Positions 11,088-21,016 of a stretch of 33,216 bases of DNA are shown piece by piece (the stretch's first letter is position 1; every line of letters begins with the position of its first letter). The notes under the pieces are model-generated. The model made no database searches and was not told the origin of the DNA. It saw only the letters and a list, made by a program, of their open reading frames with translations. Both the position numbers and the translations under genes were made by a program. The DNA is from Phoronis australis (taxonomy: Eukaryota; Phoronida; Phoronidae): NCBI GenBank assembly GCA_002633005.1, contig NMRA01000057.1, positions 59,512-92,727 on the forward strand. Reading direction: 5' to 3'.

Positions 11088-12803
11088 GCAACATTCGGCC
11101 CAACTTGTCGTTAATTAGAAACGTGTTGTTGAAAGACAGTAATTTCGAAGAACCACCAACTAGGTCAACAGCTGTATATGTATCAAAGTCGGCTGTAGGA
11201 ACACTACATGTAGACACACTTACTTTGTTATACAAGGTCATAATATTTATTTGTCTATTGGAACATTGTAATGGTATGCTATTTTGATGAATGGTCAACT
11301 AGCTACATCTGAGTTGCGCGATACACGACGTTTTCTTTTCTTCTCAGTCTAAATTGCATTAACTAATTAAGTTTCCAAAAAATATGTAACAGTTACACAA
11401 GAATTGAAACGAATGAAAACGAGAGATTAGAAGCCTACAGCGCTGCAATGATTTGGTATTGTTTTCCTGATATTTTTTTTATTTGTGTGTTATTTTTTGT
11501 TTCCCTTCTCCTTAAAATGCTTTCACTGTCCATAATTTTATATGCCCACTGATATATGCATGTATATGTGGATGCATATTGCTATGGCCTTTTTCTTGGC
11601 ATCCGAGCGACATCCGGACTTACACGCTTTCAGTTGTTTGCATCCCCATCTACCACTTGAGGGGTAATTTCCTATAATGTAATCAATATATTTCTATCCA
11701 GTGACAAGTTTAGTACCCACGAAGCAACATAAGTTAGTTATTAGGAGAGTCTAGACTGCTCCGATCTATTCTGGCTCAAGATTTGTCTCAACAATGATGT
11801 CGAGTAACTTTTGAAAGAATGTTGGCCCTTTGAGCAAGCGCACGTAACAAATTAGAGTACACGTATATTGTGTTATTAGTTTCAAAGCCATCGTTTTGGG
11901 CATTCTAACAGCGTGCACGCACAAAGGGGCCCCTCGAGCCTCCCTCCTCCCTCCATTTGACAAAGTGGGCAAAAAGGTCCACCTCAGATAAAAAATACAG
12001 AAAGGTAGCAAAACGAGACAAAAGTCCACTAAAAAGGCAGAAACTACCAAAATTCGTTGATGCACAATTCATAGCTCTTAACGTGCCACCTGAATCGTAT
12101 AGTAAAAGATCCACATTCCCAAAAATTCGAGCACCAGCATTTTCTTGGCTGGGTGCCCGCACGAATAGTTACAATTAAACTCTGTTGAATACATTAAAAG
12201 TGGGTTAAAATAAAGGTATTGGTAAAAACATTACACTTTCTTAAATGATCACACCTACTAGTACTTGGCCGGTAAAACTTTAAGGGGATGAGACAGTAGA
12301 GTCGTGCACAATGGTGCCTATTTGATGCCAATAAGTTTTGCTCTCTTTAACTGGCAAGTTCAACAAATTATTCACCTCCTTGTAATTTCATTGTTTGCGA
12401 AGCACGTTTTGACCACGCTCTGTGTTGCTCGTATTCAGGTGAATGCATGTATTTGAGATTAGTGCCCTTCAATTTCCAAATTACAAGTAAATCCCGTCTA
12501 AGTGCGTGTACATGCACATGTAGGTGCTCAAATAATGTCAGCTAACTTGTTCCAACGTTTTTTTTTTGTTTTTTATTTCGTCACCGTACGATGATCGAGT
12601 AAATTCTTCATACACTTGCAGATTTTGTGGGGCACATGTGCGTGAAGAGAAGCGACGACAAAGTGCCTCAAAAGCCGGGCTGCACATCACGTGCCATGAT
12701 CTGGAGTTTTTGTTACAGGGGCGGCTTCTGCATAAATAAGGTTGAAGGATCTATTGAAGAATGCTTCTGCGATACTGACCTGTGCAACGTGATTAAGCAA
12801 TAG
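7369..12803 (+). CDS. Secreted Ly6/uPAR-type (three-finger) protein, gene 1, three exons
   Basis: The exons 7369-7429, 10832-10963 and 12622-12803 join through two phase-1 introns into 124 codons plus TAG. Residues 1-20 are a hydrophobic signal peptide (MSNFFLVFVAVF core) on its own exon. The mature part begins near the LQC at residues 23-25 and has ten cysteines at 25, 45, 52, 71, 85, 95, 101, 112, 114 and 119. The C-x6-C pair at 45-52 and the ending CFCDTDLCN are hallmarks of the LU three-finger fold; the C-x-C-x4-C-N ending resembles the invertebrate Quiver/Sleepless branch. The usual second cysteine of the CxxC opening is Tyr28. There is no hydrophobic tail for a GPI anchor, so a soluble secreted protein is expected. 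The exon layout (signal, first half, second half, phase 1 throughout) is the family's normal one. Ligand and role are unknown: LU proteins include receptor modulators, developmental ligands, defence peptides and venom components, and sequence alone does not decide. Confidence 0.85.
7464..7467. other. Empty TTAA target site matching an insertion in gene 2
   Basis: Intron 1 of this gene has a single TTAA here, followed by TAAGTGGTTATGG. At the same point in gene 2 two TTAA copies (29671-29674 and 30420-30423) flank 745 bp of extra DNA, followed by GTAAGTGGTTATAA. This is therefore the pre-insertion state. Confidence 0.75.
8350..9160. repeat. Diverged tandem duplication, two units about 500 bp apart
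   Basis: The segment starting near 8350 recurs near 8845. Matching landmarks are ATTTATCT, GCGGTGGTTCG (ACGGTGGTTCG in unit 1), GAAATGTTTA, CAAAACTRATRKTATAATAGGT, AAAGATGGRCGACAAA and further on AGTGCGAA with GCAAACAA. The units have drifted considerably. They lie in intron 1 of the Ly6 gene and no coding potential is apparent. Confidence 0.65.
9388..10715. mobile_element. TIR element with internal dimeric tandem repeats (TA target site)
   Basis: TAGACCGGCAGCCCAGAG at 9388-9405 is repeated as an exact reverse complement at 10698-10715. With a TA target duplication (9388-9389, 10714-10715) the element is 9390-10713, 1324 bp, with 16-bp perfect terminal inverted repeats. Behind both ends lies a second inverted match, AGGTACCAACAT at 9406-9417 and ATGTTGGTACCT near 10667-10678. 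The interior is almost entirely the tandem array described separately. No transposase frame is present, so it is a non-autonomous element, sitting in intron 1 of the Ly6 gene. Its superfamily is not certain. The TA target is compatible with Tc1/mariner-like or similar transposases. Confidence 0.75.
9530..10560. repeat. Dimeric tandem repeat, about 299-bp unit
   Basis: The word CTAGCTCA recurs at 9814, 9952, 10111, 10254, 10411 and 10552. The steps are 138, 159, 143, 157 and 141 bp, so the array alternates between two related half-units of about 141 and 158 bp. Both halves share TTTCTGCCGG, then TCCAGAGTG and TTTGTCTGTCA. The long half adds GGCATACNATGGTTGAG and GGTACCTCGAATGT. The short half adds CACTATTGTTCGTTTAAAAT. 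About 3.4 dimers are visible, and the last right-hand unit decays into the element end at 10715. Confidence 0.85.
10832..10963 (+). CDS. Ly6 gene 1, coding exon 2
   Basis: It starts after a long T-rich tract and TTTCAG, and ends at ACA A|GTAAAG. That donor is chosen because it alone gives the phase-1 junction needed by exon 3; the reading frame stays open past it, but only into a low-complexity ACT/ATT tract. It encodes residues 21-65, with cysteines 25, 45 and 52. Confidence 0.75.
10998..11087. repeat. Low-complexity ACT/ATT trinucleotide tract
   Basis: Imperfect runs of ACTATT, ACTGTT and then ATTATC/ATT. The tract starts 35 bp into intron 2 of the Ly6 gene. It stays open in the exon 2 frame, producing a long apparent but spurious protein extension of Ile, Thr and Val. 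Confidence 0.85.
11088..12621 (+). other. Intron 2 of Ly6 gene 1
   Basis: Intronic DNA ending in CACTTGCAG at 12613-12621. It includes the 60-bp repeat at 11327-11386 shared with 253-312. Open frames near 11766-12178 are short and overlapping on both strands, with no recognisable domain. No further structure was identified. Confidence 0.6.
12622..12803 (+). CDS. Ly6 gene 1, coding exon 3
   Basis: It opens directly after TTGCAG and ends at TAG 12801-12803. It encodes residues 66-124 with seven cysteines and the terminal CFCDTDLCN motif, followed by only four residues (VIKQ). The lack of a hydrophobic C-terminus argues against GPI anchoring. Confidence 0.88.
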
Positions 12804-12823
12804 TCTGTGAATGGACTTGTGTG

Positions 12824-12833
12824 AATAAATAAA
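12824..12833 (+). promoter_or_regulatory. Poly(A) signal of Ly6 gene 1
   Basis: AATAAATAAA, two overlapping AATAAA hexamers, begins 21 bp after the stop codon, giving a very short 3' UTR. Confidence 0.75.
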
Positions 12834-12984
12834 TGCAGCTAAACATATGCATATTTGTTCATTTATTCATTATGTTTTGTCGCCATGCAACATGATTAAA
12901 ATGAAGCCGTGAAACTAGGCTACTCCAAACCGTCACAATGACGATTGTAGATCTTCTATCTTTTTGAGTTTCAAGCACAAGATA

Positions 12985-13330
12985 TGGTTTTTATTTTTCT
13001 TTATTTGCATTATATTTATCATTATAATTATCACTGAGTCGAAGCCGTCGAACTTGACAGACAATGAATGTCCCAACTCTGTAAGTCATTAGTTGGACTG
13101 CAGCGTCGCATGGGGATAAAAAGTCCGATTCTGGAGCTGCATGTTCTATTGCAGTTGTCACATTTGTGTACTTGAACCTGATCAGTAGGAGCACAGACTG
13201 CCCTCTGACGGCCGTATTCCTTAAGTAGTGCGCGTTTTTCCTTTCTTCTTTGTTCACTGGTTTTAATGCACGACTTTTCAGTCGACCTCCACCTGCTGCG
13301 ATCGGAGGCCACAGCTTCCCGTTCTGCGAC
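12985..13330 (-). pseudogene. LINE 3' fragment: C-terminal zinc-finger tail of a non-LTR polymerase
   Basis: On the minus strand the frame within 13031-13381 contains ASDRSRWRSTEKSC, then a basic stretch, then HKCDNCNRTCSSRIGLF, MRRCSPTNDLQSWD and IHCLS before a stop. This is the well-known C-terminal tail of CR1/L2/I-like LINE ORF2 proteins in fish and marine invertebrates: a C-x2-C-x(n) zinc finger on the ..CGRTCRSRIGLFSHMRRC.. pattern. The histidine in the finger is missing (IPMRRC in place of SHMRRC). Below the stop the DNA becomes AT-rich (GATAATTATAATGATAAA), like a LINE 3' end. No reverse transcriptase precedes it, so the copy is 5'-truncated near 13330, as is usual for LINE insertions. 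It sits 150 bp after the Ly6 gene in the opposite direction. Confidence 0.75.
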
Positions 13331-13574
13331 GTTGATCAAGCTTGAAAACCTCTTTATAACGAAGCATTGGCCTTCCTGCACTTACATGTATGGTTCCAGT
13401 GGCAAGCTCTCCACAAAGTACATGTGTATACCGTTTGGCATGCTCCCTCACGTGGCAGACTAACATTGCGCACATACTAGACAGTCCGGGATGAGTTAGA
13501 ACTTTATTATTAGAGACGTGATCCTGCCTTTTGAAGCCGATATAATAATCATTTTCATTGTAAGTATTACATAT

Positions 13575-16500
13575 ACAGACATCTTTGAACGCTAGTTTCG
13601 GACTCGGCAACTGCCGTTCGACTCCATCGGACAGAAACAACTCGAGAGCGGCCGTGAGTATACATGCCCCTGCGCGACACCTCCGTCCCAATTGCTCCAT
13701 CTACGGAAAGGCGCCGGGTTCTGTGGCCGCAAATCCTCGGCATGTTTTTTTTTTCTTTGTCTTAATGAGTGGTGGCCTCAGTCGATCCGGCTTCGCGCTA
13801 CTTTCTTGAAGCCAAACACAATTTTGAGGTATTTGTACGCGGCCTGCGTTTACCGTTTACGCCTACTAGGTCGAGTGCTCAATATTCGGAGGCGAGAGGA
13901 TTCAAAGAAACTATGTCAACGGTGAATAATTTTCTGAAATTCGAGTAAAGCGAAGGGATGGCCTCGGTACTTAATGCGTATCCGTTCGTCACTGCGTAAT
14001 CTGTGTGCTGCGGTCGCGTACTTCAAAAAGAGAACTTTTAAGAATCTGCGATGACGAGCTGAAAGTTCCTCGCTTATCCTTCCCGTTAAAAGTACTTTTA
14101 TATTAGAGGTAAGTGGCCAAGATCTCAACCTTTTATTCCAGTCTTTAGTGCAGTGCCATTGATACATGTAAATCCACTTTTCGTCCATGTTTTGTAAAAA
14201 GTGAACAGAGGTCCATGCAGTCACGTCGGCGTCTCTGGCGTAGGCTTATACAGTAACTACTAACTCCACGGAGTCAACTGTTCAGAAGTTTCAATCATTC
14301 ATTTCGGCGTTAAGTCCTGATGTGGAATCAGTCCTGCTGCGGAATGTTATGGTAATAAACAGTAGACAATCAACACATTTTTACATTCTGGGTTCAAATT
14401 GAACTGTAAACAAAGGCAGTTTCAAGTGTTCGGGGTTTCCTCCATCAGATGAGGTGTTAATATATATATGAGTCAACCTTTTGCCACATTGGACTGGTAC
14501 ACAATGACATAATCCCGCTGGGCACTTTCTTTTAATGGTTATTAAGTTATCATATAAAATTGATCACACCTAGAATAGCATTTATGGTTGACAATTTCCT
14601 GTTATTGTGTATGTCATTCCAAATAATAGTCAGTGAAAATCCAAACTTGTCAGAAAGACCTAACTGGACTCGACCTGGCAGACATTCTTTAATGGGCAAT
14701 CAAGCCCGTATGTTGCACGTTACTCAAACCTGATGAAAGCACCGGCAAACCTGCCCTAAGTTCAGTAACGCTGGGACTTCGTTGGAAAGCATGACTTCTC
14801 AAGATTACGCTGCCATTTATTTTGAACGAGAACGCGTGATTTTGGTTAGATATTTGAGAGGTTCTGGCTTTACTGAACTCTACTCTGATGAAGCAACATG
14901 TTGAAACTGGTCGTGGAGAACCTTGGTGAATCAAAATGGCTCCCAAGTATATTTGATCGCTGTTTTTCTTTTCTCTTTTACATATACCGGTCACTACTAA
15001 AAAACACAACCCAAGATTGAACATGCCTTTTTGTATATTACAATTTAAAAATCTTCATGAATGGAAAAGAGGGAGCAAACAATTTTACTAGGCGAAGGTC
15101 TTTGATTTTTACTGCCTACGAACACTATTCCTCCATGAATCCAATCGAACATCATTTGAATATGTGCGCTCAATACAGGGTCAGGCACTGGATACGTTGA
15201 AAGAGGTGTGTGGTTAGACTCCATTTGCTGGAAAGCAACACAGTGTGAAGCAGAAGCTGCTGTATTCTACATTCCAATGGAACTGCACTTTTCTTTGCCA
15301 CATTATGTTCGCACAACAATCCGACCTCTTGATCTACTGTGATGGAACAGCACCAAGCTAATTTGATTGAGGGCGTTGTTCACTATACTGTAACTAAACA
15401 CGTGAAACATAAATTCACAAATAGATCGGTACGTGTGAATTTCAGGTATGGCTATAAAGACACATTGCGTACAGTACAGCCACTGAATTTTTAGACTTCG
15501 TCCGGGTTCCCTCACGCCTGGCCAGACCGAAGCGCAACCGGAACGCAGACATGACAGAAATCAGTCATGGTCGCCTCACGCCTACTCTCCGGGTAGTCCT
15601 CACGCTTACCTCCGGTTTAGTTCACGCTTTCCTCAGGCTTTCTTCACGCCTTCGGTACCTGTGGTAACTATGGTAGGGCACCGGGATAATCAATAAAAAT
15701 ACATGTAACGTCTTGATTGCCTGTCGTTTCGGACAAGTTGCAAAGACATTATAGTGTATTATAGAGTATCTTTGCAAGCAGTCATCTATCAAATTTGGGT
15801 TCCGACTAACATTGTAATTCCACTTGTTTTCATACAAACGTCTTCCTTCAGCTCATCTTGTGTTACGGCTACATGAACATTTTCTATTTACGACTTAAGA
15901 GCCAGTCCCATCAACGACATACATGTACAGTAACCACGGTTAGTAAATACGAATATACGCGACCCTGTGTCCAGAGTCGTCTTTACATGGCTGTGGACTC
16001 CTTGAAACTTGTCACAGCTGGATATGGTTAATTTGCCCTAAAAATAGCCTACGCATCTTGTGAAGTATTGTGTCACTCCGTAAATTTTTGCACCGCACTG
16101 GCGTACAAAAATTTCAATAGGCCGCCATTATGACATACCCATCCCTTACTGCAAGGAAATGTTATGACAAAAATGTCCTCAATCCGTAGTGCAGTTTAAT
16201 TATTTGTAGCCCCCTCCCCGTAGTACATGCGTTTCGACTGAGTTCACAGTATCCCCGGGGTAATTCTTCACCAAAATAATAATAGCAGTCAAATGCATGG
16301 GCACGATCAGTTTTCTCCGCATGAAGCCGGAACTTGGGATCAATGTGCTCAGAATTGACATGATATGCTCCTTCATATCGTGAAGGCAATAAAAACAAAT
16401 AATTATATATAAGAGAAAAGTCCACAGGTCTGTTTTCTGAAGTGACTTAAGATTAGAGAAGGTAATTTTGGTCTTTTGCAGAACGTGACGATTTTTAAAA

Positions 16501-16866
16501 AAATAAACCTCACATGAGCAAAAGTCTATGAGAATAGACACAGACATCACGGCTAGTTACTGATATAATTTTAATAAATTACCTTTTCATCTGCGATGCA
16601 GGTAAACTCACGCCTGGCTCAGGACTGGCTCGCGCTTCGTTTACGCCTAACTCACGGTAGGCTCCGGGTACAGTCACGCTTAGGCTCACTCCAGCTGTCA
16701 CGGTTAATTCACGTCTCACTCTCCGGTCTGTCTCCGGTTACGGTCACGGGTGGCTAGACCGGAGAGAGTCTAAGAATTCAGTGGCTGTACTGTATATGTA
16801 CTTCGTGGTATTACCATCATCACATTTGAATGCGATGAAATAACAGCACAGCTTTTAGGTGATTTT
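13575..16866. repeat. Block B: direct-repeat partner of block A
   Basis: Collinear with 336-2415 at an offset of about 13.2 kb. Differences are informative. The 390 bp at A 432-825 are missing, with the join falling in a GCAATTGGGA-like microhomology at about 13688-13698. A 1321-bp TIR element has been added at 15472-16792. A few tens of bases are added around 14400-14750. On the minus strand near 13700-13740 the residues ICGHRTRRLS match the VGH-x-PRRIS part of a HIRAN-like domain. The right end dissolves just before the Helitron terminus. Confidence 0.78.
15472..16792. mobile_element. 1321-bp TIR element with TA target duplication and GC-rich subterminal repeats
   Basis: The left end CAGTACAGCCACTGAAT is matched by its exact reverse complement at the right end; similarity continues through TTAGACT to CCGG. 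TA duplications are at 15470-15471 and 16793-16794. Removing the element and one TA rebuilds GCGTATATGTACTTCG, against GCGTGTATGTACTTCG in block A, so the ends are fixed by an internal empty site. Both subterminal zones (15505-15655 and 16600-16765) are full of the words TCACGCCT/TCACGCTT and CTCCGG, several in direct orientation, and differ sharply from the AT-rich core. There is no transposase frame. CAGT ends plus a TA target recall Tc1/mariner, while dense subterminal repeats recall CACTA-type elements; the class is unresolved. Confidence 0.8.
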
Positions 16867-16942
16867 TCCTTAACTCGAGCACGTATCACCAAGGCAACTT
16901 CCCATATGTTGCATAAACCAGGTTGAAGCTGATTCCTTTACA

Positions 16943-16977
16943 CTAGCTGGTAACCGTGCGTAGCACAAGTTCCAGCT
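16943..16977 (-). other. Helitron 3' terminus with hairpin
   Basis: Read on the minus strand: an imperfect palindrome with stems AGCTGG/CCAGCT, AAC/GTT and GTGC/GCAC around a three-base loop, ending in CTAG at 16946-16943, immediately followed by T. A hairpin close to a terminal CTRR and insertion before T is the Helitron 3' signature. In this case the CTAG overlaps the outer stem. Confidence 0.8.
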
Positions 16978-17189
16978 ATTTTAGAGTATTTACACAAGTC
17001 TCATCATAAATGTACATACTAAGGGCTGTAAGGCCAGGACCTGCAGGCAATTGTTTTTAGCAATAAAAAACATGGTACAATATCACACACCATTGTAGAA
17101 AACGTAGTTCTAAGGATAGACTTTGTGAAAAATTGTGAAGTTTATAATAAATTCTTTGTACACAACGTTTTTGGTTACGATTTTACCGT

Positions 17190-18521
17190 TTGCCTTTCCG
17201 TGCCCCACGTGGTCACCAACATGTACTGTGACATTCTTTAGGGACTCTGCTCTTGAGAAGGCTACGTACAAGTGACCATGAGCAAATACTGGAGCTGGAA
17301 GGAAGATGTCTCAGATTGTGAAGGTTCTTCCTTTAGACTTATTGATGGTGATGGAGTATGCACGGCGGATAGGAAACTGGATACATTTCAGAGTGAAAAG
17401 CAAAGTACTGTCTGATGGCGCCAGCTTTACACTTGGTATTAAAACTCATTGTTCACTAATTACTTGGGCGTCTATGGTATTTTGTGGAGTTAGCAGTGCG
17501 ACAGGCTAGTTCCGTTAAACAGGCCTTCCCGAATGTTGGTGTTTCTCAATAACATGATAATAGCACCAGGCTTGAGCTGTAAACTACGTGGCGGCATGCC
17601 AGAAAGAGTGAATGAATCTAAAAATTCCATTGGATAATTGTGTGCCTCTTCTTCATCATTGCAGATTGCTCTTTCTGAGTTCAGGTAAACAGTTGGCTGT
17701 ACAGGTATTTTTTCCAGTAGTTCATTGTTTACCCAGTGTAGAGAAGTGTCATTTGTAGAGGCCAAAATGGTGCTTTTTGCATCTTCAAGATTCTTGAAGG
17801 TCTCAATACGACCATCTCGTACAGCTTTGCACTGATCGGGAAGGTCAACTATGTTCGGTGGCATTTCAGGGCATGACTTGCAAAGGTCGCCATTGCCCAC
17901 TTTACATGCATGTGCACCATACTCTTGCTGATCTTTTTCGGCTCGCATGTTCTTTATCAAGTGCGTGGCGTTGACATGCTGCCACAAGTGAAAGCTTTTC
18001 TGGTAGTTTTTCACGAAGACCGTTCTTGAAGATTCGGCATCAAAAAACTATACCACAAAAGATGGCGTTTTCTGTGGTGATGTCCTGTATCATTTTGTCG
18101 ATGGCTTTCAGTGCAATGGTTGGCACCTTTGACGCTTCATCTGTTATGAAAAGCTGCACTGACCTTAGGTACTCTGCATGTTGGGACGTTGGTGACACAT
18201 TGCAGGAACTGGTGTCAAGGATAGGCACAGACAACTTAAATAGGTTGTGTACTGTTCTGCCTCCTTTCTAAAATGTTGCAGCTATTTCAATCCACGCACA
18301 TGCGCAATGCAAAATGAGGGTATTGTAGACCGTTGTTTAGCCTCTGCCGCCTGGACTATCGAGGAAGTACACATTTTCCAACCTGGATTCGGAGACTGCA
18401 GATCGTTGACAATGTTGTCAACTAACAGACGCTGCTCGATATTCAGCATTGTCATTTGTGTTGTTGCGTGGTGCAGTTCAGCAGCTGTGTCAAATAAGTC
18501 ATTAACATTCAAAATGTACAA
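17190..18521 (-). pseudogene. Helitron PIF1-type helicase region, broken
   Basis: Minus strand, in order: LNIEQRLLVDNIV (18440-18400), Walker A at 18375-18334 reading FLDSPGGRG-stop-T, Walker B FITDEASKVP (18150-18110), then TNMRAEK-like and SLQLKPGAIIMLLRNTNIREGL at 18000-17520. The C-terminal PIRRAYSITINKSKGRTF (17375-17325) is followed by a stop, then DIFLPAPVFAHGHLYVAFSRA. The lysine of Walker A is replaced by TAA (18339-18337), so ATP binding is lost as well as the frame. Helicase unwinding is needed for Helitron rolling-circle movement; this copy could only move in trans, if at all. Confidence 0.8.
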
Positions 18522-19324
18522 ATGTAGTTAGGAAGTCCCAGCTGGGAAGCACTCATGCCGTTTTCTTGCGCAATGGATGTAATGTGCTGCAGTACCCATT
18601 TTCGGGAATCTTGCTCACTGACGTTTTGGGTGCTTTACGAAGTCTTCAGACATAAGAAGCTTGTACTTCTCCCAAAGTGTCAGTGGATCAGTTGGCTCAC
18701 AATAAATACTTATTGTTGCGCTCAAAATCGAGCTGGCATTTGTAACTCACTGGCTTCTGTCAGTATTGTCGCGTTCTGTCTGGTTTGTCAAAGGTGTTTC
18801 ATTAAGCAAGCTTCTTTTAATGAAGCAGCAGTGATATTTCCAACTCTTCTAAGGTCTTCAAATGAAGTTTGCCCAAGTACGTGGGGCAGCAGTAATCTTA
18901 AGCAAAACAGTTTGATATCACGTGGACTTGCTGAGTACACTCTGCCAACTGTGGCAGCGAAGATCTTCTTCCTTGGTGCCCATTTAAAGTTTTGTTAGTG
19001 AAACACAAATTGCTGGGGAAACTCTGCATAAGTTAGATCTGTTGGTGTTTTTCGGTTCGTCTCGAAGAACTTTGTCAAAGTGGTATTCCTGTGCTCGAGC
19101 AGCTGCTTCTTCATGTCTGACTTTTTTAAAATCCACCGGCCCACCTTCAGAAAGATGTAAAGCCAATCTAACGATGGTGTTAGACTGATCATACATTTTA
19201 CACTCACAGTGGCACCAATATGCCTCCAGGGCACTAACGTATATGGTGTCAATAGAGGTGGACACTTCGTCTGGGGTGAGGGTGTTGATTTTCTCGAGTC
19301 CAACGCTTGTGCAATAAAGGCCTA

Positions 19325-21016
19325 TGTAGACGTATTTAAGTAGATACTTCAAGCTTTTGACTGTTGTGCATACTTCAGAGTTGATGTGAGCGTTGAACTT
19401 CCTGCTCAGATAGGGAATATAAGGGACAATCCATCTGTTATCTACTTAGTGACGTTCCACCTTCATCGTTCGTCCATTGTCAGGCCGCCCATATTGAGGA
19501 TAGTTACTCGTTTACAGCCAATGTGGTCATGCTGGTGAAAGCTTTTGGGTATTCCTTTTAACACCTCCCGTCAACCATGCAAGGTGCATACATGTTCATG
19601 TTCCCACACGGTTCTTGCACCATGGTTGACTGGATGACTTCATGTAGGAGAGGAACAACTGCAGGGCCAACAATCTCAAAGAAATTAGCGAGTCAATGTC
19701 TCTTAATTCTAGAATACGTCTATGTTCATCTAATATGAGCGAAAGATGGCAGTGCGGCAGACCTCGCTTCTGAAACTCAATGACATGTACATGTACATAC
19801 GCAACTTTTATGGCGAGAACATTTCTCTTTGTTACGACAAGCATCAGTCCTTTTAGATGTAAATGAAACAGTTTGGAGACAACGTCGGGACGATCATGTG
19901 ACTTCCGTCCTGGTAGTAGACTATTCAGTACGTCCGGATTCCTTGGGTTGCACGTTAACATCAAGAATAGGTCTGGTCTTCCTTAACGGCTCACTATTGC
20001 CATTGAGTCATAGTAGCTTTTTTGCATGGCTCGAAGAGACTCTTGAAACGATGATGGAAGGATCACAATTTTTCAGGTTACGAATCTCGTCTTTCAGCAA
20101 TTAAGTCGATATGATCCGTCAGTTCACTGTATTTCTCTGCTCTTAATTGGCCTTGGTTTTGCGAATGTAGTCTAGTCGCCTGGTTTCAACTAGTACATAT
20201 GAATGTACAATAAACTGTTGGAACAGCTTGCCACCATAAAACGAAGCACTGTTGTTTCGGCAAATGGATAATCTATAAGCATAGTACTGGAGGCAAGTGG
20301 CATTTCTTGAGCACTTTTGGGATCTGTGACGCAAGTGCATTTCCCAATCCATTTCACCGTGTGGGAAGAACACAGGATATACCGTAGGGTCAATGTTGCA
20401 CGACAGATAATGAATCTTTTTCGGGTACTGATGTCTTGGATGGACGACAATATCTGCTGGTCGTGGGGCTCCATTAGTAGATGTAAACATCAAATCTACC
20501 TCTTCCGTTGTCGGTCCATTGTACCGCTTCTTCTTAAGATGTGCATAGCAACTGTGCTAACACTACCCATTTGCAGCCCACGCCTGATCTCTTCTTCCTC
20601 AACTGTACCCATCTGCTTGTAGGCTGAAGCTTAAGATTGATGCGATCTAGCTATTTGCTGAGGGATGTGAGTGGGCCTTCTCGGCAATTTTGATATTCCT
20701 CCTGCCGAAGCCGTACATCTGTGACTTTGGAACCTTCCATGATATACAACTGGCTGTACGATGGACTAACGTCATCTGGAACATGCAATGGTCCGGATCT
20801 GTGATATAACTGTCCGTGAATTCTAAATGAGTAAGGTCCTCGGCCACTTGGAGAAACTGCACTTGCACCAAAGAAAGCAAATGTCAGTAAAGCATTGTAA
20901 TTGCGGATGAGTTCCCGGAAATTATTGGCTTGAGATGTGCTGGCTGTAAGGAGATAATGGATCTCTGGAGGATACGGCTTAAATGGTGGAATCAAAACTT
21001 TAACGCCATGGCACAC
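19325..21016 (-). pseudogene. Helitron Rep region (HUH endonuclease), broken
   Basis: On the minus strand, 21016-20650 gives the N-terminal region with FRELIRNYNALLTFAFFGA and GRGPYSFRIHGQLYHRSG. Next, 20520-20300 gives YNGPTTEEVDLMF, ADIVVHPRHQYPKKI and YPVFFPHGE. Then 19964-19596 gives NPRNPDV, LLPGRKSHDRPD and VIEFQKRGLPHCHLSLIL. The HUH motif is H-C-H (codons at 19754-19746). A little further, 19450-19325 gives RWIVPYIPYLSRKFNAHIN and SLKYLLKYVYIG, which holds the two Rep tyrosines. Rep nicks and joins the strand transferred in rolling-circle transposition. The pieces lie in different frames, with a stop (TAA) after MVDGRC, so no full protein can be made. Confidence 0.8.

Noticed and set aside
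10651-11118. 155-codon + frame running through the T-rich tract and into the ACT/ATT repeats
   Set aside because: Its middle is the true Ly6 exon 2; the start is intron and pyrimidine tract and the end is simple repeat. Splice phases define the exon as 10832-10963.
7361-12803. Calling the Ly6-type gene a venom toxin
   Set aside because: The three-finger fold is shared by receptors, modulators and developmental ligands; a signal peptide and cysteine pattern do not show toxicity.
13278-13700. 140-codon minus-strand frame
   Set aside because: It overlaps the LINE zinc-finger tail in another frame on the same strand, starts inside block B, has no recognisable domain and is not preserved in block A.
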